A DNA stretch of 30,658 nt from Phaeoceros laevis (taxonomy: Eukaryota; Anthocerotophyta; Anthocerotopsida; Notothyladales): contig JBNGIQ010009258.1 of the NCBI GenBank assembly GCA_049999765.1, positions 36,728 through 67,385 on the forward strand, given 5' to 3'. Positions within the stretch are counted from its first letter, which is position 1; each line of letters starts with the position of its first letter. The notes beneath the pieces are model-generated. The model ran no database searches. It worked only from the letters and a program-made list of their open reading frames with translations, and was not told the DNA's origin. Positions 1 through 11,400 of this stretch are shown here, piece after piece. The position numbers and the translations under genes are program-made.

Positions 1-1124
1 TAGGAGAAGTTCTCAAAGACTACCAGTGAGGCGAAACACAGTTATGGTGCAGGGCAAAAAAAACATGTAATCAATCCTTCTGCTCGCAAACAATCGTGGC
101 CTGAGCCAGCAAGTAAGAAAAGGTCGTTTTCAGAAACGATATGAGGTATCCTGAGTGCATGAAGGACGAGCTGATATGTTTGGTAGTTTGTTAGAGACGG
201 GTTGTGTGCATGTCAACCCTTCAGCTCCTGTACTGATGCGCATGCTGTGTGTGGAGCACCAAAGGGGCCTTCGAGGCAAGAAAATTTGTGAACCTTTGTC
301 CAGAACCTAGTGGAGTCATCAGCATTTGTAAACGTCTCAATCTGAGTCTGCTCCTGAGCCTGCGCCTGACTCATTAAGCGCACTTGAAAAACAACGCCCT
401 ATGTGCTTCAGCCTGACTCACGAGTCTTTACACAAAATCTGCAAGGTTCGCGCACCCTCCGGTGGACTTGCACGCGAGTGTGGCGCGTGAGTAGAGCTAC
501 CGCGGGCACGCTTCTGTAGAGCGCGGCGCGCGAGTAACTTACAGCTAGCGCGGGCACGTTTCACATGGAAACTTTGGAAAGTCCTGGCATGTGGAGTTAG
601 GGGCCGGCGGGTAGGGGTAGCGGCTAGCGGCTAGCGGGTAGGGGTAGCGGGTAGGGCCGACGGCGGCCGGTGGTGGCCGGAGCCGGTTCCCGGCCGGTTC
701 GCGAGGGGAGAGAGAGGGTGGAAAGCCGTGCGGTGGCCCACTCTAGTACTCTGATACATATCTATTACCAGTGCAAACGGACAATTAATTTACTGGCAAA
801 CCCTTATATGGACCGGCGCCGTATAAATGTTTTTTGCCGCAACCGGCGTAAGCGGTCACAGTACCGGCGCACTTTACACTGTTTGCCGGCGTACGGCCCT
901 GACATGCCGCCAAAGGAACAATATATGTTTTGGGGCTCACTTCGTCTAGGTCCTTGGAGGATGGTAAGTGACTAGAAGGGCTTAGCAACGTTGTAACTCA
1001 CGTGGCTAGGTAACTCGTTTTCCTCATTTCCAATCCATGTTCAAACGCTCACTCCGAGCAATCCAGTTGCCAGTGGATTTTTCGGCCTAGTCAAATCCTT
1101 TGGCGCAGGTTCATCGCCAGCGCC
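1..1124. other. Upstream region of RPL27; no gene seen
   Basis: No convincing coding sequence was found on either strand. The stretch around 420-720 is GC-rich, and 601-660 is a low-complexity tract. A heptamer accggcg or gccggcg recurs near 811, 842, 863 and 886. A TATAAAT string lies near 821-827, about 300 bp before the RPL27 start codon, so it could be a core promoter element if the 5' UTR is long. These are readings only, with no support from transcripts. Confidence 0.5.
607..656 (+). repeat. G-rich direct repeat with quadruplex-type motif
   Basis: A 17-bp unit, gcgggtaggggtagcgg, occurs at 607-623 and again at 634-650, with cggctag repeats between the copies. Within 636-656 four runs of three or four G are separated by TA, TAGC and TA. 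This fits the usual G3+N1-7 pattern for a G-quadruplex on the plus strand, which is also the RPL27 coding strand. Confidence 0.75.
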
Positions 1125-1978
1125 ATGGCTGCCGCCGGGCTCTCGCTAAGCAGCGCTTTGAGCGGTCTGTCGCTTTGCCACAGCTTGGGCAGTAGCTACG
1201 CAGTGGGTGAGTCACGCCTGCCGCAGCAAGCCCGACCTGGAGTCGGGGAGGTCAAGTTGCCCGGGCTCACCATCGAGGCTGCCCACAAGAAGGGATCCGG
1301 AAGTACCAAGAATGGGAGGGACTCTAATCCCAAGTTCCTTGGTGTGAAGATATACGGAGACCAGCCGGCGCAGCCTGGTGCCATTATCGTCCGGCAGCGG
1401 GGAACTAAGGTATTAGGCTGCTACTGACTGCGTCCCCATCCGTTCATACTGAATGCTGTTAGCTGTGCTGTGAATCTGGTTTTCTGACGGCAGTGGAAAG
1501 CAATACATTGGGAGCTGCGGTTCTTCGGAACTCTCACTCTGAAATGTAGCTGAGCTGTGGCATGGCCTTGGCCTTTTCAGTTTCATCCCGGGAAGAATGT
1601 GGGGTTGGGGAGGGACTACACCATCTTCTCGAAAATTAATGGCCTTGTCAAGTTCGAGAAACTTGGACCTGATAGGAAGCAGGTATATGGCTGATGCTGG
1701 TCAGCATTCTGCTCGTGTGAGAGTGGTGTTGTGGACAGTCCTGTGGGATTGAACTCTTGTGACCATGGTTGTTGCAGATTAGTGTATACCCTATAACAGA
1801 AGAGAAGGTTGAAAATCCAGACAGCCGGAAGGTTAGGAAGCGTGAATGGTTCCGGCAGATTAGGGAGAAGAAGAGGGCAAAGTTGGAGGCAGAGTATGGG
1901 ACTTTCGAAATTCCTATTGAATTTGGTATTGCCTCTGCTGAGTCTGAGGAGTCACCAGAAACCACTGTTATTTGCTAG
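1125..1978 (+). CDS. RPL27: Plastid ribosomal protein bL27 (nuclear gene)
   Basis: Encodes the bacterial-type large-subunit protein bL27 of the plastid ribosome, whose N-terminal tail reaches towards the peptidyl-transferase centre. Three exons join in phase 0: 1125-1409, 1581-1682 and 1778-1978, giving 195 aa. All introns are GT-AG. Residues 1 to about 51 are Ser/Ala/Leu-rich and look like a transit peptide. The mature part begins at [20 protein letters not shown], followed by [20 protein letters not shown] and, in exon 2, [16 protein letters not shown]; these are bL27 signatures. Exon 3 ([14 protein letters not shown]) is a basic C-terminal extension typical of plant plastid L27 rather than the mitochondrial form. 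The start is the first ATG in a good context (gcgccATGg) and gives the targeting peptide. The first 23 coding bases nearly match the start of the neighbouring gene at 4725. Confidence 0.93.
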
Positions 1979-3534
1979 TAGAAATCTTGAGCTCATTTTT
2001 GTTGGAGTCATTAGCATTGCAAGACAGAAGCTTTGTACATTTCAGGTCTCAGTTCTGCATATTTCGGACCCGCGTAGCATCAAGCTACTAGTAGCAGGGG
2101 TCTAGTTCAAGTTCCTCTGCTTTAGGTCTTGACTTAACTAGTTGGAGATATGCCTCCATCCATTTCAACCAAATGGACAGCCAGCAGAACCTGCATGAAG
2201 GAGTAGTGTCCCTAAATCAACCATCATTAAGGGCGGCGTCAAGAGCAATCTCCTAGGTGCAGGTGGCCTTTCACACTGGTAGCTCAAATGTAGGTTCCCC
2301 TTCTGGGTGAGGACTTACTGCTTGTCCTATCTTGGCATTTTGTATCCTATAACCTCGACAATGGAGTCGTTCGCGGTTTGGGTCTGGGGACTAACAACTA
2401 AAGAAATTAGAGGATGTTGCAGGGTTCTGTTTCCAGGTTGCTAGTAGCCCAGGAGTTGCTCTAGGAGTCGTCTTTCTGTTTGCTGGGTAAACCCATCTTA
2501 CTTGACACATGGGATGCACAGAGAAGTCCACCAAGGAATGGTCGAACTCCGTCCTGGGGGCTAAATGTGAAATGTTGAAGAATACGCAGACGAGTCCTAC
2601 TACTAAACGTTACGTCACACTTTGCCAAAGTTGTCACTCTCTGCTGGCTGCCTCCAGTTGTCATGGCATTGAAACGGTGGCCTACTTCATCGCTAAGTTG
2701 GAAGGGATACTTAGATGATGCCATCAATGACGCTGATGGCATCAGCTGTGGAAAGATTACTGCTGGTTGGAGCTAATCTAAGTTCAAGTCTTGCCTAACC
2801 ATTTGCTCACTAACTTCACGAGTTCCCCACAATGACGAAGTCCATAGCTATAGAGGTGGCGGGTGGCGAAAACACGATATACACGATCAGCTTGCTTGTA
2901 GTCGAGTTATCTTTCAGGGCGACCTAGTTGTCGATAGAATAGCACCAAGTGAACGGGGACATCCTTGAGCTGAAAGATTCTCAACACAAAAGGATCCAAG
3001 GTGGAACTGCCCTCAAAAATGCCAGTCCTGTATGACAATGAATAAACATGACAAGCTGCCTCACAAGGAACTGTGTTGAGAGTTGCAAGGAACTGGGCAG
3101 TTGCAGTCGACTTGAGCCATCAATGGTGAGACAGTGAAATAGTGGAAAAAACACCTGTTTTGATACCGTCAACCTACCGCCCTGTGTGACAAAATCCCGT
3201 AATACCTAAACGACATAAGAGTATAACTGAATGAAAAACCCCGAGACCGAAGCATCCAGCCAAGACCCCTGCCACCTATGGCAGACAAGACAAGCCTGTC
3301 CGATGTATATATAGCCTGCATCGAAAAAGTAGCACATGATTATCCCTCTGGATAGAAAGCACCCCAAAGTCCCTAAAGAGTAGCCTACAAATCCACTACT
3401 CGTTTGGAATGACAAACCGTAATGTAGGACATCAGCTTGGTGTTGGTTCGAATGTGAGAGCAGCTTGATGTAGGTAGGGTCGAAGACCTTGCCATACCTC
3501 GATATTATATCCTCCGACGAGATGAAGAGCCACG
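1979..3534. other. Convergent intergenic region, RPL27 to acidic-protein gene
   Basis: This holds the 3' flanks of two convergent genes. Several short open frames occur on both strands (for example minus 2461-2742 and minus 3206-3538), but none has recognisable protein features or splice partners. Apart from a short perfect inverted repeat at 2716-2744 I see nothing that needs a gene. Confidence 0.6.
2716..2744. repeat. Perfect 10-bp inverted repeat (hairpin)
   Basis: The arm tgatgccatc (2716-2725) is followed by a 9-bp loop and the exact reverse complement gatggcatca (2735-2744). It lies about 740 bp past the RPL27 stop, in the intergenic region. It could fold in RNA or be a small mobile-element or terminator-like remnant. 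It has no U-tract and this is a eukaryotic genome, so I do not call it a terminator. Confidence 0.6.
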
Positions 3535-4725
3535 TCACTTCTTGTTCTCGTAGTACTTATCATAATAGTCGTCCAACATGTCATTCATGTCGTAGCCGTA
3601 GGGGTCACTAGACTTCTTCGACTTCTTCTCCTTCCTCGAGGCCTTGGTGAACTCGTTCATTGAGTCTTGCAACTTCTTCATAGACGCTCCCAGTTCCCCC
3701 GCTGACTTCTTCTTGAGGTAGTCCGCATCATCCTCATCAAAGGCATTCAAAAACTTGTTATACTTGAGGAACTGCGTGCAAACTTCATTCAGCAGGTCTG
3801 GGGGCATGGTCTTCTCCTGCATCAACAAGGGAAGCCAGAAAATATCAGTACTTAAGTCTTTGACGTTGGCCAGAGAAGTTCACTAACCGAGGGCTATAAC
3901 AAAAATCACCTCCCGAGCTTCGTCCAGCTCCGCAGTCAGCTTCTTGAAGACCTCAGAAAACCTCACGACGTCCTGGTAGGCATCCCAACAATCCAAGAGA
4001 ATACCATTCCTGGTCCGAAGAGCGGAAATCACAGTGCTCTTGGTTTCGGGCTCCATGTCCGTCCATCTAGCATTGAACAACGCCTCCAAAGCTTTCTGCG
4101 CTTCAGGAACCGGAACATACGGAATCGTGATAGTCACCTTCTCGGACTCCTTGGACTCCGCCTCTTTATCCTTGTCTTCACCTGCTTCAGACTTATCTTC
4201 AGCCTTCACCTCTCCAACCTCCTCATCTTCAAAATCAGCGTCTGCAACTTCCTCGTCTTCATACTCCGCGTCTGCATACTCGGCCTCTTCAACTTCCGAG
4301 AACTCGGCTTCCAGCACGTCCGCATCTATCTCGTCATACGTAGCTCCAATTTGCGGGACGAAGGCGTTCTCAGGGTTTTGGACCGGAGGCGGCTGACTTG
4401 CAAACTCTTCCGCAAGCTTCGCGGAAACCGGCACATCACCTTGTGCCTGCTGCACGAATGACCGAGTCTTGACAAATGCGCTGGTTCTTCCTCTACCACA
4501 GTGAGGCCACACGCGACAGGTCCGGAGCATTTGCCCGACAGGTCTGGAGCATTTGCCTACTGCACCAAAACAAAAAACACAATGTCCATTCAATGAAAGC
4601 AAACTCTTTCACGCCTGAGCACATTCGGAGGGAATACGGCACTGGACATACGCACCGAGCACCGGAAAGGATCGTCTCGTGGCAACATCCACTATCCTCA
4701 GAAGCGAGAGGCCGGCGGCAGCCAT
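3535..4725 (-). CDS. Acidic, probably organelle-targeted protein, function unknown
   Basis: I do not recognise this gene. On the minus strand exons 4725-4656, 4559-3910 and 3816-3535 join with frame continuity (phase 1, then phase 0) and give 333 aa. The ATG at 4725 starts [20 protein letters not shown], an Arg-containing, acid-free start typical of a plastid or mitochondrial presequence. The middle (roughly residues 85-160) is extremely acidic, with near-repeats such as YADAEYEDEEVADADFEDEE. A folded, mostly helical part follows (VTITIPYVPVPEAQKALEAL, then WDAYQDVVRFSEVFKKL). Exon 3 continues with MPPDLLNEVCTQFLKYNKFL and ends in a Lys-rich then Tyr/Asp-rich tail (DMNDMLDDYYDKYYENKK). A gene-expression or RNA-associated role in an organelle would fit the charge pattern, but that is a guess. 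Exon 2 opens with a 22-bp tandem duplication. Confidence 0.75.
4514..4557 (-). repeat. 22-bp tandem duplication inside an exon
   Basis: On the minus strand ggcaaatgctccagacctgtcg (4557-4536) is followed directly by the same 22 bases with one A-to-G change (4535-4514). The unit sits two bases after the 3' splice site of exon 2 of the acidic-protein gene. Because 22 is not a multiple of three, the two copies are read in different frames (GKCSRPV, then GQMLRTCR). Confidence 0.9.
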
Positions 4726-5431
4726 GGGGATGGCGGAATTGACTGGGCCAAACAGCAGCACTGGAATTGGGGTCAGCTTTCAAGTGAACTTGCTGCACTG
4801 GAAATAAAGCGCCCTAAGCAGGGCACTGGTCCGGGACGGATGCACATGGGTGCAAGCTTAGCATACCTGAAACCCCACTGTTCTTGGTCGGGGAAGGACC
4901 TCAAGTGAACAATGAGCTCGCTTTCCTGTCACAGAGCTATCGTCCTAGCTGAGGCCACCGTCAACCCCGCAGTCGCTCGTCGCGCCACCTGAGCACCCGC
5001 TACCCCTACCTCACAACCCCCTAATCGCACCGCCTTTTTGTGTCTACGCCCTAACGGGCACGGTCAATAAGTTCCAAAGAAATGTGTGGTATACACAGTT
5101 TGACATATAGTATATACCGATTAAGACCAGTAATTTATTATTTACAAGACATACAATTCTTGAATTCTCATCGCATCACGACTCACGAGTGGATTTCCAT
5201 GAAAGAATTACTATACATATAAATTACAACACTAAAGAATCAAGCAATGCCAGTAAGAAGCATCACCAAACCGAAGTTCCAAACCCTGCTGCCTCGTTGT
5301 GATATCCTATTCTCGAAATTGACCAAAGCAGGAGTGTCACCACATCCTGGATGTGCCAGCCATCCAGGTTCTAATGACCAAAGAAGCGGAGTGTAACCGC
5401 ATCCTTCTGCAGCCATCATGTTGGGGAGGTT
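4726..5431. other. Intergenic; promoter side of one minus gene, 3' flank of the next
   Basis: Both flanking genes are on the minus strand, so this segment should carry the promoter of the acidic-protein gene and the 3' end of the giant GTPase/vWA gene. AT-rich sequence at about 5090-5240 includes, read on the minus strand, an AATAAA-like string near 5131-5136 that could act in polyadenylation. No coding sequence was seen. Confidence 0.5.
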
Positions 5432-8400
5432 CTAAACAGGCAAGTGGCTGTCAAAACTCAGACTAGGCATAAAAGTTGCATATTGGTTACGTGCACTAGT
5501 CAAAATCTCTTGTAAGTTATCATCCAGCTCCACTTGAGAGAGGCTTGATTTGTAGTCACCACCACCAGCTGCTGCCATCTGCTTCAAAACATCACCACTG
5601 CCATCTCCAAACTTGACAGTGTGGAAGCTCAGGCCAGGAACATCCGTCTTCAACTTCTTCACGGCTTCTACAGGGTCCCCACCTTCCTCACTCTTTCCAT
5701 CACTAAGGAAAACCACAGTGGTGCTCTCCTTTTTCAAATTAGCCTCAATCTTGTTGATCAGCCTGCCCACGCTGCTTACAGCAGCTACGAAATTCGTTCC
5801 TGTTTCTGGATGCTGCAGCAGGAAGTCATTCTTCAACCTGTCATAGAATCTCTTGTTCAGGCTCGCACGAGCATGGAGAAGCTTGATCTTCAGTGAGAAC
5901 AGAATGACCGATACATAATCAGATGCAGCTGCCCCCTGGGTGACACGGTTGGCAAGGAACAGCAACAGAGCTTCAAAAACACAGCCCAGCCTGTTGTTGT
6001 GATGGTTGGCCCATGGCACATACTCAGGTCTGATGTCCTGCTTTATCATGGATCGTGACCTGTCTATGACAAAGATGAGATGATTGGGGAAGATCTGCTC
6101 ATGCTCACAACTGAAGAAGTGACCGTCATTGCTGATATAACCTTCAATTTCTGCCATCATGTCAACATGTTCATGCCATTGCTTTAGCTTGCAATAGGAC
6201 TTCTCTGTGCCGTGCTCCTCTGATCCGCAGTAGTGATTGCACCCAGCAAAATCCTGTTGTTCTGTGTCACTGTACGGATCTTTAAATCCCATGTGCTTGT
6301 AATACGCTGCATGCGTCAATCCATCTGTTGGACTGGCCGCATCTGGCCCATACCTCCGCTGCTCATGCCTAGCTCCATCATACAGGGCCGCTGCACAAGT
6401 TCCACCTGTCTCCTCGCCACATGGAATCAAGTGAATGTGTCCACGACCAAGTTTCCTGCAACGCATGCTGCACAATTCTGCTTCACCTGAGTCATTCGAA
6501 GGCGTGATATCCGTATCCCTCCCCTCAGATACGAATTTCATGTCTCGCATGTTACCATGCATTGTGTTGTGCTCTCCATGGTGCCCCTTGACCAGAGTGC
6601 AGAAGTAACCACAAGAACCACACCTCACATCACAAAGATGGACAACGGAAGGGTTTAGGGAGTGACAATGGTTTCCCTGGTGCTCACGATGGTATGCCGG
6701 AATCATGATAGCGCATCCTTTCCTCAACCCGATTTGTATGGAGACAGACTCATGCTGAGGGTGAGACTTCTGCCCTCTCTTGTCTCTCATCCTAGTGACC
6801 TCTGTTCTAACTTCACAATTGCCTTGTGCTTCACAGTCCTTGAGGCAGGGATGCTCATTTCCACAGAGATGGTCGTCAGAATGGAAGTGGTCGTTTGATG
6901 AACACCTGTGATTGCACCCCGACATCACACACATTTCCAGGCATCGGCTTTCGTGACATGCATGCCTATGGATCCCAATCTCGACCGAAGAGGAGCAAGC
7001 ATTAGTACAAGAATCTAGAGAACATGACTCCGGGCACAGATGTTGCAAAGAATTACACTTATGCTCCCCTTCATGTCCAGGTCCTTTTGCACATTTTTGA
7101 TTGCAGCCAGACGAGCTTGCATGAAACACGCAGGTCTTGCTGCATTCATGTTGCTTTGTGTTGCAGTCATGATTCCCAGTGTGCCCAGCCACATCACTAC
7201 AACCAAAAACTTCAGACCTGAAAACATCGCTTTCTTCACAGTACGTACATCTCTTCACGCACTTGTGGGTCCCTTGGCATGAGTGGCTCGCTGAGTGAGA
7301 TCTCGTCAGAATACACTTGAGATAACACAGCTCGCACTTGGCACCACAAAGCATGAGTCGATGCCTGATGTTAACAAACATAGCATACGCTTCTGCCTTC
7401 AGCTTCAGTACATCGGCGTCCCCTTCATACTCCTTGGTGTTGACGTCCAGCCATTTTACTAGGCGTCGCCACCGCCTATCAAAAATATGTGTCAAAAACG
7501 TCTCAAAGGCTGAAAACCAAGCATCCTCCGTCATGTCCTCACGCTCAACCTGACTCTTAAACGCATCTCGGAGAGGTGGAAGAACACTTGCATATGGAAC
7601 CTCGTCAGAAAGGGAGGCAAGCTCAATCTTTGAATCTTCCAGGCTGAACTTTGCATTTCTTGAAGGAGGGAACTCTATCTCGAGGGGCTCGTCTTCAATA
7701 TCCTCTTCTGTATCCAAGTTGATCAGCATTGACTTGACTTGACATCCTAGGTTGACAGCCTGCTTGAGATCCCTGCGCAGTACACCAAGACGAAGTTCTT
7801 TTCGTCTGGGGTCTATGGGTCCCCAATCCTTACTTGAAACCTGTGCTATAAAAAGCTTCAAATATGTGAGGAAGCTTGTCCCATCCTTAAAAGTAGGCTT
7901 CAACTCTCGTGACGGTCTTAAAAATTCCCCAATGCTTTGGAAATAGTTCGGTCCTTCAAAGGGCTCCACTGTTACTATTGACAGCCCAGAGCCGTACATT
8001 CTATGGAGAAAATTGTTCCCACTCCGCTGAACAGAGTCCTGAAACCTTGCTAAAAAGTCATAATATACTGCATCAGCTTCATTTTCAGGGACATCTTTTA
8101 GTGCAACACAAAACTCCCCTTTAAAGAGCTGACCACTATCTTGCACGAGGGGGACTGCATCTTGTTGTCTGAGAAGAGTCCTCTCCATTTCCTTGTCAAA
8201 TGAGAAATCCTGCCACTCAAGCAAGCAGGACCAATGAGAAAAAGCTGCCCACAGTTAAGAAGCTTCTCCACAAAAAGTAATGAGGGCCAGAAGGTCACGC
8301 GGATCAGAAGGCTGTACCTTCTTGTTGTATATGGTGAGGTTGCTCATAGCTGCAGTAACAAGAGATAACAACGTGTCTTCCTGCACAGTTCGTTCTGAGC

Positions 8401-11400
8401 TCTCAAGGCCCTCACCGTCTAGCAAGATGTACATGCAGTCATTCTCTACCCGGCAAGATAGCCAGATCCCGTCAGTGCAACGTACAGCTGCTACATCAAA
8501 AAGTGAACCAAAGACATGGTTGAGCAAGTAGGACTTGCCACTGCTCTGCTTCCCCATGGATGACACTACCCAGATCCTGCCTTTCCACGATTCTATAACA
8601 TCGTCATATAGGCCAAACCTAATAGCCGTAGCTAGTGCTACCACATCAGCACTTCCAAACTCCGAAACCACTGTCCGCATGCCATCAAGACAAGGTGTCA
8701 AACTATTGTGTTCAGCACGGGCAATGGGAATGGGTACCAGACATATTAAGTCCTGAATCCACTTGCTCATGGGGACTGTGGAGATGCCTTCTGTGTCAAC
8801 CCTGGCTAAAAAAGGTTGATCAAGCCGACAGGAAGAGTAAGAAAGGGTCCAATTAGAGAATTCTTTGCCTCTCTTCTTATCAAGTTTCAAGACCCGCTCT
8901 TCGACATCCAAGATGGCCTTTTGCAAGTTATCAGCTGAAAGCCCAACAGCTGTATGCAAAAATATAAACTGATTCTTTTTCTTAGGTGCCATTAGATGGT
9001 TTTTGATCGCAAACTTCTCAAAAACCATTGGCAAGTAAGCCAAGACTGAGAAAACTCTTGCTTTCTCAACATCATCTCCCCTCAAAGAGCTGCCTTGCCT
9101 TACCAAGGCCGTAGCAGCAAGTGACACCTGAATGACTTGCGACCAGAGCAGGCCCGGTCTTACACAGTCTTGGAGTATCAATTGCATTTGTGTGCCAAAC
9201 ATGACGACGTGCGCCTGCAGTTTCTCCAGATCTTCCACCTCTATGTCCAAAACAACCGACTTAAGGAGAGACACTCCACCGTCACCCAGGAGGAAGACAT
9301 GCACTGCAAGGTCTGGACCAGCAGGTTCTGACGATTGACCATCCTTTAAAGCTGCTGAGCCTAATTTGTCCTCGTTTTTTTGAAGAGGACTTCTACCAAG
9401 CACTAACATGCATGATCTATCCGGTGTAACACAGGCTGCATGGGGATAGATTGGGCAAGGCATGTTGACGTGCTTCGCTTCCTTAGTCTTGCCATCTAAG
9501 CTTAGCTCCAACACCCAAAGGTTTCTATCACCATCCGCCACAATGATCTCATGCAGACCATTTCTTCCAGGAAGAAACTCCATATATCTTAAATCAGGCG
9601 GTCTTAACAGGAACTTTTTTCCCATACCTTTGGCTATATTGACCTCTATGGAGGTCCACCGTAAGCGACGAAATGATTCATCAAAACATGCTACTCTAAT
9701 AGTTGCCTCTTCTCGGGCATACAAAGCAACAAACCGTTTGCTCTCACTAAAGCAAACCAGATCGAACCCCTTCCCACGGACCATAAGACAATTCTGGGTG
9801 CCAGATTGCCTTTTGAGGTCCTGGTACAAGCAGATTTTTAGACACTGCTTTCCTTCCTCAACAAAGTTTATAAACGCCAAAAGTCGCTGATTTTCGAGAA
9901 ACACAACCTTCCGGAGTTCTTCACCTTTATCCAGCTCCAGAAACGGCTTCTCATGAGCATATAGCTGCGGAGTTACCACAGCCCCTGAGTTAGAGGGCAG
10001 CCTTTCCAAATCAGCCTTCTTTGGCCTCAGCTCTAGTGCGCTCCAGGAGAGTGTCTCCGGCTTCATCACATGATATTCAAACTCAATAGACACCTCCTGC
10101 TGGCTTTCGCACAATGCTTCAGAGATTTGGAACCGATGCAACAGCAATTTAGGCTTCTCACTCCCTACAGAAACTGGGTCTAAAAGAGTGACTTTGTGTT
10201 TGCATATGAAATCCCTTTCTTCTTGTTTGCAGGCTACCTCGAAAGCCTTTTTGGCCTGCTTCATTTCAAGCTCCACCGTTCCCCGCAACAGCTGTCCAAT
10301 ACCTTTCTCAATTTTGCCTCTGACTCCTTCCAACAAAGCCCCCCGTGCCAGTTGATATCTTTCTAATACTATGCTTAGTACTTCTGGCTGGATTGTCTCA
10401 ATGCCTTCATTGTTCACCGAAGTAAAAGAGCTGGGGACCAAGCCCGTAATGAAGCGTTCCTCAAAAATATTTCTAACAAATTTGGAAGGGTCTTGAATCT
10501 TGGCTCCCCTCCGGGCTACAGAGAACAACATTTCATTCGCAATTTCTGCTGTCTCACGCAACCTAAGCACCCTCAGATCCACCATCGATTCGACCCACAA
10601 CCTCATCTGAGACAAGTGGGCATCTGCATCCTCATCTATTGTGAAGAGGCGGCCTTGAAACTGCTGCAGACGAAGTGGCTGCCCGGCATTCACAAGACCT
10701 CCCCTGCTACTGTTGTCAGCTGGAAAAAATCGAACTGTACAGACCTGCAACCACGACATGTATACAATCAGTCAACAGGCCACTGAACAGAAAAGACAAA
10801 ATGATATATGCAGGTTGTGAAGGTACACTTGCAGATAGATCTCATCCAATCCAAGAGGGCTGGCAATACCTGACCGTAGCCGTGTGAACCAAAAAATGCA
10901 ACTGGACGAAGGACGACTTTGTCATTATATTGTACAGGTCCGTTTTTGGAGCTTTCAACGATGAACTCTGTCGACACTTCAGGCAAGTTTGAGTAAGACC
11001 TTATAACAAGCCCTTCTCGCGACTTGCAAATAAACTCTTGGGTATCCTCGCAGAAGAGGGATATCCTTGACCCAGAAAATAGCAGCTTCTTGAAACCAAC
11101 ATTGCCCTCCATGTTGAAGTGCCGACCAATTTCTGTCTCCAGACGTTGAAAGACCTCCTCTTCTGCACCAGGGAGCTGTAATACAACCTCAGAAGGAAGC
11201 TCGACATTTCGAACCAAATTCTCTTCCCATGGACACTTCAGCAGCAAGTACTGCTCGAGAATCCAGGTGAAAGTATCAAGCAACCCTGTTTGCTTCTTCT
11301 TCAGCTCCAGCTCTGGGTCCGCTGAATTGTGCTTTTGTCTCTCTGCCTCCTGCCTTGTCTTTAAGTTTTCAAAAGCCTTCCATAGATCGTTCCACTCTGG

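Noticed and set aside
2461-2742. Minus-strand 93-codon frame in the convergent intergenic region
   Set aside because: Random-looking composition, no splice partner and no domain.
3206-3538. Minus-strand 110-codon frame overlapping the stop of the acidic-protein gene
   Set aside because: Lies in the 3' flank of that gene, has no signal, domain or homologue I recognise.
4034-4396. Plus-strand Ser-rich 120-codon frame
   Set aside because: It is the antisense of the acidic Glu/Asp block of the minus-strand gene; Ser codons arise as the complement of GAA/GAG/GAC.
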